A stretch of 64,000 nucleotides of DNA from Solobacterium sp. UBA3691 (GCA_002372175.1 DFIS01000055.1:62001-126000); one strand, 5' to 3'. Shown: positions 17,957 to 28,086, counted from the stretch's first letter. The notes: generated by a model from the sequence alone, not told the origin. A program made the numbers and translations.

Positions 17957-19135
17957 TCATTTGTCTTCATAGGCTTCATAATGCTGGGTGCCGAAGTAGT
18001 ACAGATATCCTTCTTTCATCGTCTCATAGGAAGCTTCCGGACTGCCGTTTTCACATACACGGTATACATTCCAGGTATAGCTTCCGCTGCCGTAGCACTT
18101 CATCAGAGGCTTGTCATCGGTCCTTTCCGAGCGTACGTAGAGTGTGATATCATCGTGTTCCTGCAGATAGGCAGCGATCTTCTCCGAGAAGACAGGCTTG
18201 TAACAGGGAGCTTCGGGATCATCCAGAACTGCCCGTTTCTCATGTCTCTGATCATGTACCGTGTAGCCGCCTTTCTTGTTTTCCGGGGCATCTACAGGCA
18301 TGGCATAGTACTTCTCATCCAGGATCGCCTGGATATCCGCACAGGTACCATCCTGCACAAGGACGATATCCCCGTCCTCCAGCACGAGATCTCTCTCGGC
18401 CGAAGTCATGTATATCCCGTCTGTCACTTCGATATACTTCTGCCTGTACCACTGCATCTTTCCGCCGGTAAAGTCCGGATATCCGACTGCCAGCAGATCC
18501 GGATTCCTGCCATGCAGTCTCTCAAGACCCTTGTATGTCTCGGCCGTACCCTGTTTGACAATGTAGATATCTCCCCATCCCCTGACATACGGACTTAACT
18601 GCCGGAAGATCTCTTCGCCGCGTTCCGTATCCTGTTCCTCGGCTGTTTCCTCCAAAAGGATCTCCAGCTGTATCTGCGGTTTCTCCTTCTCACAGAAAGA
18701 CCGGATATCCCCGTCATAGTATTCCGTATAGATGCACTCATCGAAGGAATCCATACCGGTACGGGCAAGATCATACCGGATTGTGATCATATCCTGTGCA
18801 TTGACCAGCGGCCGGATGATCTCCCGGTCAAAGGCTTCCTGAATCTCCTCTGCCTGTCTGTTATCCGCGTAGATGTCCGTACCGTCCGCATGATATACCC
18901 AGTATCCGTCACTCATCTTGTATGCTCTGTTTTTGACCCCGATATAGCCGAAAAGACCGCTGTTGCCTGCCCTGATCGTTTCTTCCAGGGTGATCTTACG
19001 GTCATTGTATTTCTTCCGGTAGTATGTCAGGGCTTCACTCTTCGCCGTGTTTTCTTCTTTGCGCTTATCCAGGCATCCGCCCAGCAGTGCCGCAAGAGCC
19101 AGCAGACCCTTTAACATGATCCTCTTCCTCTTCAT
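17957..19135 (-). CDS. Secreted lipoprotein, unknown function
   Basis: A lipoprotein of about 392 residues: basic n-region, hydrophobic LLALAALL and lipobox LLGGC. The mature part is acidic and mixed alpha/beta with no family that I recognise; it is rich in Tyr and Asp/Glu. The annotated ATG (19,135) lies 3 nt after the phosphatase stop; an alternative at 19,117 has GAGG upstream and keeps the lipobox, so the start is uncertain. It is probably co-transcribed with the phosphatase gene upstream. Confidence 0.68.
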   Translation of the reverse strand: MKRKRIMLKGLLALAALLGGCLDKRKEENTAKSEALTYYRKKYNDRKITLEETIRAGNSGLFGYIGVKNRAYKMSDGYWVYHADGTDIYADNRQAEEIQEAFDREIIRPLVNAQDMITIRYDLARTGMDSFDECIYTEYYDGDIRSFCEKEKPQIQLEILLEETAEEQDTERGEEIFRQLSPYVRGWGDIYIVKQGTAETYKGLERLHGRNPDLLAVGYPDFTGGKMQWYRQKYIEVTDGIYMTSAERDLVLEDGDIVLVQDGTCADIQAILDEKYYAMPVDAPENKKGGYTVHDQRHEKRAVLDDPEAPCYKPVFSEKIAAYLQEHDDITLYVRSERTDDKPLMKCYGSGSYTWNVYRVCENGSPEASYETMKEGYLYYFGTQHYEAYEDK

Positions 19136-19138
19136 ACA

Positions 19139-19594
19139 TTATTCATGATACAGGCTGTCCAGATACCCTGTACAGGCATCCCACAGATCCTGATAAGTCT
19201 CCTCAAAGTTACCGGTATACCAGGGATCCCTGACATCCCTGTACACAGACGCATACTCCATCATGTGATGTATCTTATACGCCGGATCATTGCCTGTCAT
19301 ATCCATGAGTCTGCGGATATTTGAAGCATCCATCGCAAAGATCACATCATAGTATTCATATTCCCAGGATCTCATCTTATGCGCACGGTGTCCCTCACAG
19401 GGGATCCCGTATTCCCTGAGCTTCCTGCGGGCAGGCGGATACAGTCCGTTGCCCTCTTCTTCACTGCTTACCGCTGCTGAGGCAATCTCGAAATCATCCT
19501 GCACACCTCTTCTGCGCACAAGCTCCTTCAGGATAAACTCTGCCATCGGGCTCCTGCATATATTGCCGTGGCAGACGAAAAGTATCTTAATCAT
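19139..19594 (-). CDS. Low-molecular-weight protein tyrosine phosphatase
   Basis: A 151-residue cysteine phosphatase. The P-loop CHGNICRSP (Cys, then Arg five residues later, then Ser) is at residues 9-16 and the general-acid loop DPWYTGNFEETY near the C-terminus has the catalytic Asp. The family dephosphorylates tyrosine, or arginine in the YwlE branch; Ile in the P-loop (GNICRS) is the tyrosine-type residue, where YwlE has Thr. It leads a two-gene unit with a lipoprotein. Confidence 0.9.
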   Translation of the reverse strand: MIKILFVCHGNICRSPMAEFILKELVRRRGVQDDFEIASAAVSSEEEGNGLYPPARRKLREYGIPCEGHRAHKMRSWEYEYYDVIFAMDASNIRRLMDMTGNDPAYKIHHMMEYASVYRDVRDPWYTGNFEETYQDLWDACTGYLDSLYHE

Positions 19595-19685
19595 ATCGTT
19601 TTTCCTTGTTTTATCAGGGCTTAGACACCTTTTTCATTTTCATTTGCCGGCATAATATATGCATATTTTGGCATATTTACATCGG

Positions 19686-19698
19686 CAAAAGGTGTAAA
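19686..19698 (+). repeat. Left 13-bp direct repeat of the TOTE element (candidate attachment site)
   Basis: CAAAAGGTGTAAA here is identical to 24,730-24,742. Further partial copies of AAGGTGTAA surround it in both orientations (near 19,700 and 19,730), as expected of integrase arm or core sites next to an integrase gene. Confidence 0.6.
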
Positions 19699-19736
19699 GT
19701 AAGGTGTAATTATTTTTCATTTACACCTTAAGATTT

Positions 19737-20033
19737 TTACATAACATTCAGCTTCTCGATCTCTGCTTTTGCATCCTCAAAATTAACGTGAGTATAGACA
19801 TTAAGCGTGGTTCCGATGTCTGCATGTCCCATGAGATACTGAAGCGTTTTCGGATTCATTCCGGACTTCGCCATATTGGAACAGTAGGTATGGCGGCATA
19901 CATGAGGTGTAATCTCGGGCATCTGAAGCTTGTAAATGGAATTATACTTGTCCACTATATGCTTAAAGTAATGGTCCCAGTGAAGCGAGTATGTAATACT
20001 TCCATCCTTGTCGTAGTACAGAAATCCGGTATA
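19737..20033 (-). pseudogene. Tyrosine recombinase (Tn916-type integrase), C-terminal remnant
   Basis: 98 residues of an integrase C-terminus survive. Catalytic residues are visible: HVCRHTYCSNMAKSG (His-xx-Arg), QYLMGHADIGTTLNVYTH (second His and the nucleophile Tyr). The part before this, TGFLYYDKDG then SLHWDHYF, matches the same family. Reading stops upstream at the TGA of the helicase gene, which is in the same frame, one codon away. The N-terminal arm-binding domain and the first catalytic Arg are missing, so it cannot be active. Confidence 0.85.
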
Positions 20034-23012
20034 TCACCATTCCTGTATATCTACTTTAGAACCAAACGTCATCTCCAGAAGCTCTGCGGCAATATCTTTA
20101 CTGCATACCCTCATAAGATTGTCTTCAGCATCTTCCTTAGACAGCAGATTCACGCTTCCATACCAGACAATCTCATTATCAATCACGGCATAATGTTCAC
20201 AAAACTCTTCCACAAGCCTGATTTCAAAGCCTGCTTTACGAAGCCTCTCCATAAGTTCCATCCTGACATCATCCCTGCCATATTTATAAGCGTCCGGATG
20301 CCAGGTAACAATTGTAACCCTTACACCTAGTTTCTGCCGGTTGCCAAGAACGGAGATGATACGGTTTACTTTTTGATTGTTAAGTCTTGGGCTCGAAACA
20401 ATTACTGTCCTCTTTGCTTCTTCAAGATCTCTCCAATAGGTATCTGCATAGTTTTCTATGTCATAGATAGCATTTGCCTTCTGCTTCTCGCCATCCATAT
20501 TAACACAGAGTTCATATCCGATCTTTTTATATGCCTTCAATCTTGCAGCATACATTTTATCGAACTTTGGAATATGGCTGTCCACATAGTCGTAGACGAT
20601 AACATTTTCTTTACCATCATAATCCCTGTTCAGACGGCCTACATACTGTTCCACGACATTTTCACCTGAAACCGGCGTTGCCATAAACAGCGTATCAAGT
20701 CTCGGGAAGTCAAATCCCTCTCCAAGTAAAGAACCCGTTCCCACAAGGATCAGGCTATCAGAATCATCCACGTTGTTCAGTTCCTCTACCTGCGCCCTGC
20801 GAGCTTTCGTACCATTTGCCCCCGTCAAAAGGATCAGCCTGTCAGCATATGTTTTAAGTCCCTCAGATAGTTTCTTTGCATGATCAACATATTTTGTCAG
20901 CACAACCGGTGTTCTTCCTGCCCGAACACAAGCCACAACATCTTTTATGATCTGATCATCACGAACATCGTTATTTCTGATCAGTTCAAAAGCATCATTG
21001 CCATATGGTGTTTTTGACAGATGGTGTGGTTTCACAGTCCTTGTAAATCGAGGGTATACCAGATGATCTATATTTTGTTCTTCTGCTCTATCCTTCGCCG
21101 TAAATCGGTACCTGATAGGTCCAAGCAGAAACTCATTGATCTTTTCTTTGCCATCTCCACGCTTTGGTGTTGCTGTTACGCCGTACACGTACTTGGCTTT
21201 TATCTCCTGAAGCACTTCGATTGCACTGTCTGAAGCTGCGTGATGGCATTCATCAAAATACACCTGAGAATATTCCTTAAGCATCGGATGGAATCCGTCC
21301 TTTTTCCTAAGGGAACGTATCATTGCTACATCCACTATCCCGGTCAACGTATCATGTGCTCCCTGAAGGTTTCCTATCAAAGTTTTTCTTTTTCTTGTTC
21401 TTCCGGTCTTTGTCTGATATTCCGGTAGTTCTTCATCAATTTCGAGAAACTCGTCCAAACGTTTAATCCACTGGTTCATCAAATCCGCCCTGTCGACAAG
21501 GATCAGTGTGCTTACACCTCTTTTTGCTATCATATCGCAGCAGACCACAGTCTTTCCAAATGCTGTAGCAGCATGTAATATGCCCACGTCATTTTCAAGC
21601 ATAGTATCCACAGCAGGAATCTGGGAATCCCTGAGCTCTCCCTTGAATGAAATGTTTAACTTCCGACCTTCAGTCCTCCTATCTTCAATCTTAAATTCGA
21701 TACCTGCTTTATCAAACTCCCTTAAGATTCTCTCTCGAAGTCCGCGGGGCAGAACAATATATTTGCCTTCATCCCTTCCAAGATAAATAAACCTGGATTC
21801 GTCGTAATTTGGCATATCCATAGCCTGATTCTGAAAATACTGCTTGTTGGAAAATGTTGCCATACGGCGAAGCTGTCTCTTCGCTTTATTCGTCATCCCT
21901 GTGGAATCAATGTATATGTGATCAGACAGCACGATATGTACCACCCCCTTCACACTTCCGGCTTCAATCTCAGAATTCTTATCCCAAGGAGTCTCATTAC
22001 CATCATTCTCATCGGTAGTGCCTGAGCCGTACCACAATGAAAGATAGTCTTCTATCTCCTGTCTGGCTAGGCGTTTTGTCCCTGCAAGAAGTTTTAACTG
22101 ATCTTCATATGCATTCCAGTTTTCATCAACAAAGGCACTATTCCCTGACTTTAATGCCATCCCTTGAAGAGGAAGAGCAATTACATTTCCGAGTCCGCCT
22201 GTGGGGAGAGCATCCTGTGTCGGTATCATTTGATCATAGTATTTGAACGACTTCAGATTTACAGATTCAGCACCTTTCTCAAGCAAAGCAAAACCAAATC
22301 TTCTAGCCAGCCTTGCTGGGATCATTTCTTTGAAGAATATCCATAAATGTGCACCTCGTCCTGACCTCGACCGCTCTACAACCACATCCACATTCAGGTT
22401 TTTACAAATGTGTCGCAATGCATTTATCTCATCCTTCCAACTGCCATCTACATTTGCATAGTCATCCTGCTCTGCACCTTTTGCATGGTTATCAAAATCA
22501 AACACCAGCAACTGACAAAGATTATTCTCAAGCATCGGATATATCGCCACGACATCATTTCCGTTAGGATCCTCTCCCTTCATATGAGCCTTTATAAGAG
22601 GCAACGTAACCGGCTTGTACGCCCTAAGTTCACAGTCCTTACACCGAACACTATCCTTTTTCTGTATATGACAGTTTCTATCCCAACGATTAAAGCACTG
22701 TGTATAATATCCGTTTTTCCCGGTCTTTGGATTTGTATATCGAAGATCGTACACATCCTTCCTGCCGCGGCAGAACATCATAAAGAAATCTCTCGCAACC
22801 TTATCGGTAACATCAAATTTCCTTATTCGCGCTCCCTGATTAGGATCATATAGTTCTGATGAATTATCATTACTATCAGACACAATATCCGCATACGAAA
22901 CACCTGCTTCATCCATACGCTGCTTCAGAAGTCGATTTTCATCCGTAAGCGCCTGTATCTTGGATTGCAAATGTTCAATTATGTCTGAATGCTGCTGCAC
23001 ATGTTCATTCAT
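20034..23012 (-). CDS. TOTE-type primase-helicase-PLD conflict protein
   Basis: A 992-residue multidomain protein. Residues 5-35: coiled coil. About 70-330: archaeo-eukaryotic primase domain with a Cys cluster (C106, C114, C124, C127), the metal-binding pair in VFDFD (172-174) and the family histidine in GAHLWIFF. About 455-810: superfamily 2 helicase with Walker A-like ATAFGKT, DECH box (587-590), TAT and motif VI QYVGRLNR. About 865-990: PLD-nuclease-like domain with HYAVIDNEIVWYGSVN, in which the HxK lysine is Ala. Such proteins are called TOTE conflict-system primases (from memory) and are predicted anti-phage or anti-plasmid effectors. Start at 23,012 (AGGAAG 10 nt upstream), 21 bp after the AlbA_2 gene: one operon. 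Confidence 0.82.
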   Translation of the reverse strand: MNEHVQQHSDIIEHLQSKIQALTDENRLLKQRMDEAGVSYADIVSDSNDNSSELYDPNQGARIRKFDVTDKVARDFFMMFCRGRKDVYDLRYTNPKTGKNGYYTQCFNRWDRNCHIQKKDSVRCKDCELRAYKPVTLPLIKAHMKGEDPNGNDVVAIYPMLENNLCQLLVFDFDNHAKGAEQDDYANVDGSWKDEINALRHICKNLNVDVVVERSRSGRGAHLWIFFKEMIPARLARRFGFALLEKGAESVNLKSFKYYDQMIPTQDALPTGGLGNVIALPLQGMALKSGNSAFVDENWNAYEDQLKLLAGTKRLARQEIEDYLSLWYGSGTTDENDGNETPWDKNSEIEAGSVKGVVHIVLSDHIYIDSTGMTNKAKRQLRRMATFSNKQYFQNQAMDMPNYDESRFIYLGRDEGKYIVLPRGLRERILREFDKAGIEFKIEDRRTEGRKLNISFKGELRDSQIPAVDTMLENDVGILHAATAFGKTVVCCDMIAKRGVSTLILVDRADLMNQWIKRLDEFLEIDEELPEYQTKTGRTRKRKTLIGNLQGAHDTLTGIVDVAMIRSLRKKDGFHPMLKEYSQVYFDECHHAASDSAIEVLQEIKAKYVYGVTATPKRGDGKEKINEFLLGPIRYRFTAKDRAEEQNIDHLVYPRFTRTVKPHHLSKTPYGNDAFELIRNNDVRDDQIIKDVVACVRAGRTPVVLTKYVDHAKKLSEGLKTYADRLILLTGANGTKARRAQVEELNNVDDSDSLILVGTGSLLGEGFDFPRLDTLFMATPVSGENVVEQYVGRLNRDYDGKENVIVYDYVDSHIPKFDKMYAARLKAYKKIGYELCVNMDGEKQKANAIYDIENYADTYWRDLEEAKRTVIVSSPRLNNQKVNRIISVLGNRQKLGVRVTIVTWHPDAYKYGRDDVRMELMERLRKAGFEIRLVEEFCEHYAVIDNEIVWYGSVNLLSKEDAEDNLMRVCSKDIAAELLEMTFGSKVDIQEW

Positions 23013-23033
23013 AACTATCACACTTCCTGAATT

Positions 23034-24608
23034 TTACTTTGAAAACTTGTACTTTCCTTTTCCCATTCCTTCTACCGGAACAATGATCTTCAGTTCATTC
23101 TCCATCCTTTTCAAATAGGACGTTGCTGTCACTTCCGAACAACCAAGAATTTCGACTACTCGAGAATTTCCAAAAACCTCTGTCCCGATTTCCTCATATA
23201 ACTTCAATACGTTTTGTTTTATTTTATTTGTATATCCCGAATCCAAGATTTTCTGCTTGAAATCTTTGGTTTCAGTCTCAATCCAAACTTTTTTCTTTGG
23301 TTTGGAGCCATTTTTTATTTCATAGTATTCTTCATTTACAGGTATAACCACAGAAGTAACGTTGTCATTTACATCAAAAGTCTTATAGAAAAGATCCGGA
23401 GATCCATTTTCCCACATTGATCTTTTGGCTTCCCCGATACCTGTTCCGAAAGATTCTATAATGCCTAATGCTTTAAACATATCCCTGATTTCAGGATTCT
23501 CCGTGTCTCGTTCGTTAAAGAACGTTCTCTCATTCAGATCACTTATACGTATAGGCGGTAACGGCTTGTTATAATTCACAATGTTTATCTGTTTTTCAGA
23601 CACATATATTTGGATTGGCTTACCATTTTCATAGTTGTTATGAACAATGGCATTTGCAAGCAATTCTTCCAATGCAATAAACGTGAAGTTCTCGATTTTA
23701 CGATTATCTGAGTTGCCATCATCACGTATAACCAATTCATTTAAGTAATTGTTATTGATGTACTCCAACGCAGCATAATACTGTTTCCAAACTGCACCTT
23801 TAAATACTTTGGATTCCATCTTTCTTTTTGTGCCAAACATATCAACAATTAGTTCCGTATATGCATATGGAATACGATCTTCCGGATGCCCGGAAAACAT
23901 GAGTACAGCATAATTTTTAACTCGTCTTTCAGTTGGATCATTTTTATCAATCAAATCCAAGGCCTTAGCCAGCTCTTTCTTTCCCATTCCATCACTGATT
24001 TGTCTTGAGCTTGTAATAGAAAAGTATTCTCTTAATAAGTCAATATTTAAGTCATCAATTGAAGCACCGGAACTTACAATCGAACTAAAATGAAAATTGG
24101 AAAACTTACGCAACAGATCATACTCTTCATCTACTCTCGCAAGACGTGTTTCCGCTTCAATTCTCACATATCTTCCCGGTTTAAGATTAATCTTTTTGTC
24201 TTTTTCAGCTTTTTCAGCCACCATGAAAGGACCTCCGGTCTGGCGCTTTACAATAATAAGCAAATAACTGATTCCATCCATATCATTTGCTACTACTTCA
24301 AACGCAACATTGGGATATAAAAAAGAACGCAATGAATTGATGGCATTCTTGCATTTTTCCAGCCGTCCTTCAGTAACTCCCTTGATTGGAAGAACCGGAA
24401 TCGCTTTCTGTTCTTCGTTATTTTCCTCTTCGACACCAATAAAAATATATTGAATATCATTGTTGTAATAGTTATTTCCGTATGCGCAGATGGTTTTTAA
24501 TATTTTATCTAGCTGTTGCTCTGATGCCTTGTATTCTATATACGAGCATTCTGCTGTTTTGTTCTTAAGTATTTCATTTGCCTGTTTTTTTATCTGTCTA
24601 TAATCCAT
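23034..24608 (-). CDS. AlbA_2 / Schlafen-type ATP-binding protein with winged-helix tail
   Basis: A 524-residue protein. Residues 15-130 form an AlbA_2 (Schlafen-like) domain: AECSYIEYKASEQQLDKIL, then YIFIGVEEENNEE, then LLIIVKRQTGGPF. About 290-420 holds a GHKL-like ATPase remnant (LEELLANAIVHNNYENGKPI; IIESFGTGIGEAKRSM). The C-terminus is a winged helix (SRVVEILGCSEVTATSYLKR). Family members are often called RecG-related or transcriptional regulators and occur in defence islands. Start at 24,608 with GGAGGA 8 nt upstream. It precedes the TOTE gene in the same operon; its winged helix is a candidate for binding the repeats at its own promoter. AT-richer than its neighbours. Confidence 0.82.
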   Translation of the reverse strand: MDYRQIKKQANEILKNKTAECSYIEYKASEQQLDKILKTICAYGNNYYNNDIQYIFIGVEEENNEEQKAIPVLPIKGVTEGRLEKCKNAINSLRSFLYPNVAFEVVANDMDGISYLLIIVKRQTGGPFMVAEKAEKDKKINLKPGRYVRIEAETRLARVDEEYDLLRKFSNFHFSSIVSSGASIDDLNIDLLREYFSITSSRQISDGMGKKELAKALDLIDKNDPTERRVKNYAVLMFSGHPEDRIPYAYTELIVDMFGTKRKMESKVFKGAVWKQYYAALEYINNNYLNELVIRDDGNSDNRKIENFTFIALEELLANAIVHNNYENGKPIQIYVSEKQINIVNYNKPLPPIRISDLNERTFFNERDTENPEIRDMFKALGIIESFGTGIGEAKRSMWENGSPDLFYKTFDVNDNVTSVVIPVNEEYYEIKNGSKPKKKVWIETETKDFKQKILDSGYTNKIKQNVLKLYEEIGTEVFGNSRVVEILGCSEVTATSYLKRMENELKIIVPVEGMGKGKYKFSK

Positions 24609-24622
24609 AGTTTTGTCCTCCG

Positions 24623-24676
24623 AATCCAAAGAAATTGTATCTCAAACCAAAGTTTTCGTCAATCAATCCAAAGAAA
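24623..24676 (-). promoter_or_regulatory. Promoter of the TOTE operon overlain by three 21-bp-spaced repeats
   Basis: Minus-strand promoter TTGACG (24,662-24,657), 17-nt spacer, TACAAT (24,639-24,634). On the plus strand AATCCAAAGAAA (24,623), AAACCAAAGTTT (24,644) and AATCCAAAGAAA (24,665) recur at exactly 21 bp, two helical turns, and cover the -10, the spacer and the -35. This looks like an autoregulatory operator. Confidence 0.7.
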
Positions 24677-24729
24677 AAAACACCCTGCATTATGCAAAGT
24701 GCTTTCATCATTCATCGGGTAGTTCACCT

Positions 24730-24742
24730 CAAAAGGTGTAAA
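24730..24742 (+). repeat. Right 13-bp direct repeat of the TOTE element (candidate attachment site)
   Basis: CAAAAGGTGTAAA, identical to 19,686-19,698 and followed by another GGTGTAAA. The two copies enclose 5,057 bp counted to their outer ends. Confidence 0.6.
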
Positions 24743-25161
24743 CGGGGTGTAAATCAGATACCACTCTGCCCATAAATGGCTTATTTCCGCCATTTCTTTA
24801 GGGCGATTCAAATCCTGCCATGGTATACAAACAGTACTTTGATCATGTGAGTTTCACCGGCTTATGCCTTACTTTATGCGGGTATCCGCAATTATCGATT
24901 TCATTGAAATCCGGCACAAACCGGTATCTCCCTGCATATCTTGGACTTCAATGTAGATACAATAAACCGAAAATACCTGTCTTCCCTCCTTTGCAGGAGA
25001 GCCTTCCGTTACGACATGGTGAATATACCATAATCATATCATCTCCCGTACTAAACCTCCGTATTCCGGCAGTAAAACCTTCAAAACTTTTAGGCTAAAT
25101 AATAAAACTTCACTCCGGCATACAGAGTGAAGTCATTTGAGAACTCTGATGGTCAGCTGTC
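24743..25161. other. Non-coding stretch between the TOTE element and the flavodoxin gene
   Basis: No convincing gene on either strand; a 92-codon open frame at 24,820 (plus) has no ribosome site and no recognisable composition. It contains a tRNA-T-loop-like GATTCAAATC (about 24,808) without a pairing stem, and the terminator at 25,107. It could be an old target-site region of the element. Confidence 0.5.
25107..25133 (-). terminator. Intrinsic terminator of the 29.2-25.2 kb redox operon
   Basis: ACTTCACTC / GAGTGAAGT stem, 9-nt loop, followed on the minus strand by TTTTATTATT. Confidence 0.75.
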
Positions 25162-25872
25162 TCAGAAGCCAAGTTCAGAGAGCCAGCTGTTTACGTTTTT
25201 CCTTACTTTCTCCTGCGCATTCTGGCAGTCGCTTCCACGAATCGCGAGGCCTTTCCCGATCACTGCACTCGGGCATTTTTCTTTCAGCTTTTTATCAAAT
25301 CCTGCCAGCCCGCTTCCTTCATTCGTGGAAAACGGAATCAGCGTCTTGCCGGAAAAATCATTGTTTTCGAAGAGTGTATACATGATCATCGGCCAGTCAC
25401 CCCACCATACCGGAGAGCCGATGAAAACCGTATCATACCCGGCAAGCTCCGGCAGATCCCCGGCGTATGCAGGTCTTGCGTTTTCACTCTGTTCCCGCTT
25501 TGCGACATCGGTCAATTCTTCGTATGTCATGGGATAATGATCATCCTCAGGCAGTACCTCAAAAAGGTCTGCACCGGTTTCTTCCGCGATCATTTCCGCT
25601 GCGATTGCCGTATTGTCATGCTCGATCACACCGACAGTGTACTGTTCCCCGGTTCGTGAAAAGTAGATGACAAGCACATGACTGCCGGCCGTTTCCTCTG
25701 CACTGGCACTGTCTGTAATTGTTTCTGCAGATTCCGCCGGGGTTTTCTCACTGTCTGTTTCTGCCGGCTGCGGGCTTGTTTCTTCTGCTGTTTGCGTATT
25801 CCCGCAGGCTGAAAGTGAACCGATCAGGACGGCTGCCGTCAAAGCTGTGAATATCTTCTTCTGACACTTCAT
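25162..25872 (-). CDS. Flavodoxin-like lipoprotein
   Basis: A 236-residue exported flavodoxin-fold protein. The signal ends at lipobox LSAC, followed by a Thr/Glu/Pro-rich linker of about 45 residues, then a flavodoxin_4-type domain: VLVIYFSRTGEQYT binds the FMN phosphate, and FIGSPVWWGDWPMIMYTL and FSTNEGSGLAGFDKKL flank the isoalloxazine ring. It could pass electrons at the outer membrane face. Start has GGAG 8 nt upstream. Last gene of a co-directional redox cluster. Confidence 0.82.
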   Translation of the reverse strand: MKCQKKIFTALTAAVLIGSLSACGNTQTAEETSPQPAETDSEKTPAESAETITDSASAEETAGSHVLVIYFSRTGEQYTVGVIEHDNTAIAAEMIAEETGADLFEVLPEDDHYPMTYEELTDVAKREQSENARPAYAGDLPELAGYDTVFIGSPVWWGDWPMIMYTLFENNDFSGKTLIPFSTNEGSGLAGFDKKLKEKCPSAVIGKGLAIRGSDCQNAQEKVRKNVNSWLSELGF

Positions 25873-25883
25873 CGCAAAATCTC

Positions 25884-26846
<963 letters not shown>

Positions 26847-26862
26847 TGCTTTTCACTCCCTG

Positions 26863-27705
26863 TTATTTTGTTTCAAATGCAGGCCGCCATGCCGCAAATC
26901 CTGCCAGCTGTTCGTCCGTCCGGTGATAGTAGCGCTCACCTTTATCCAGCTTTGCGATCTCCGCCATCTCTTCCTCCGTCAGCCGGAAATCCAGGATGTT
27001 CAGATTTTCCCTGATATGATCGACATTCTTACTGCCGGGGATCACCGCAAAGCCCATCTGGGTATGCCAGCGCAGGATGACCTGTGCCGGTGTCTTGCCG
27101 TACTTCTTTCCAAGCTCCGCAAACACAGGTTCATTCAGAAGGGACTTATCGCCATGTCCCAGCGGGTACCAGCTCATCAGCTTGATTCCGTACCGGTCCA
27201 GAGTCCTGCGAAGTTCCTTCTGTGTAAAGTAAGGATGTGCCTCCGCCTGAATGAACTGGGGAACGATCTCCCATTTAGTCTCAAGTTCTTCGATATATTT
27301 CCCTTCGAAGTTCGAAATACCGATACTCCTTGCCTTGCCCTCTTTATATGCTTTTTCCAGCAGACGGTATCCCGCAAGCCAGTTTCCTGCCGGCTGATGA
27401 ATGTAAAGAAGATCCACATACTCTACACCAAGGCGCGCCAGTGTCTCGTCCACGGCATTCTCATTTTCATACTCGCTCGGCCAGAGCTTTGTGGAGATGA
27501 ATACTTCTTCCCGTTTCAGACCGCTTTCTCTGATCCCTCTTCCGCAGGCTCTCTCATTGACGTAGGCATTGGCTGTATCCACCAGCGAATACCCCATTTT
27601 CAGTGCTTCCCTGACGCTGTTTTCTGCTTCTGCCGGAGAAAGCCTGAAGGTTCCGATTCCGACTGCAGGACATTCCAGTTTGTTATTCAAGATGATATAT
27701 TCCAT
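26863..27705 (-). CDS. Aldo/keto reductase (AKR5-like)
   Basis: A 280-residue reductase of the 2,5-diketogluconate/prostaglandin-F synthase style. Motifs: VGIGTFRLSP, YSLVDTANAYVNE (Asp, Tyr), VFISTKLWPSEY (Lys), DLLYIHQPAGNW (His), IGISNFEGKYIEEL and the cofactor loop FAVIPGSKNVDHI. Start with AGGAGGT 8 nt upstream. It is only distantly related to the neighbouring reductase, so the pair is not a recent duplication. Confidence 0.88.
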   Translation of the reverse strand: MEYIILNNKLECPAVGIGTFRLSPAEAENSVREALKMGYSLVDTANAYVNERACGRGIRESGLKREEVFISTKLWPSEYENENAVDETLARLGVEYVDLLYIHQPAGNWLAGYRLLEKAYKEGKARSIGISNFEGKYIEELETKWEIVPQFIQAEAHPYFTQKELRRTLDRYGIKLMSWYPLGHGDKSLLNEPVFAELGKKYGKTPAQVILRWHTQMGFAVIPGSKNVDHIRENLNILDFRLTEEEMAEIAKLDKGERYYHRTDEQLAGFAAWRPAFETK

Positions 27706-27717
27706 TTCCGTTACCTC

Positions 27718-28086
27718 CTAGTATGTTGATGCTTTGGACTTTGTCAGTTTCCAGCTGCCGTTTTCTCTTCTGAGCGTAAAATCCCCCTGCAGGCGCCAGC
27801 TGTGTTTTCCGCCGCCGTAAACTGCCGCAAGGACCCGGCTTTTCCCGGTCATGACAGCTTCATCACCGTCAATACGGACCTCAATACTGTCATGATCTGC
27901 CGAATAGTAGTTAAATGTACCATCTGTAAGTCCCCTCAGGAAGCTTTCTTTTGACTGCCGTATGCCTGTCATATGTTCAAGACAGTAATCCTCTGACATC
28001 AGTGAGCGCAGAAGATCTGTGTCTTTCCGGATCATTCCGTCCCAGTATTTCCGGTACATCTCCCTGATCGATTCCGTCTCTGTCAT
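27718..28086 (-). CDS. NTF2-like (SnoaL/DUF4440-type) protein
   Basis: A 122-residue single-domain protein with a cone-shaped NTF2 fold: N-terminal helices ([20 protein letters not shown]), then DYCLEHMTG, then long strands ending [20 protein letters not shown]. Such proteins are small ligand-binding domains or lyases; no catalytic pair can be assigned. The ATG overlaps the stop of the acetyltransferase gene (ATGA). Confidence 0.72.
   Translation of the reverse strand: MTETESIREMYRKYWDGMIRKDTDLLRSLMSEDYCLEHMTGIRQSKESFLRGLTDGTFNYYSADHDSIEVRIDGDEAVMTGKSRVLAAVYGGGKHSWRLQGDFTLRRENGSWKLTKSKASTY

Noticed and set aside
24800..24830. GATTCAAATCCTGCC, resembling the T-arm and 3' end of a tRNA at the right side of the TOTE element
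   Set aside because: The flanking bases do not form the 5-bp T stem and no anticodon arm or upstream half is present; at most a decayed target fragment.
24820..25098. 92-codon plus-strand frame in the gap after the TOTE element
   Set aside because: No ribosome site, no promoter, irregular composition and no family resemblance.
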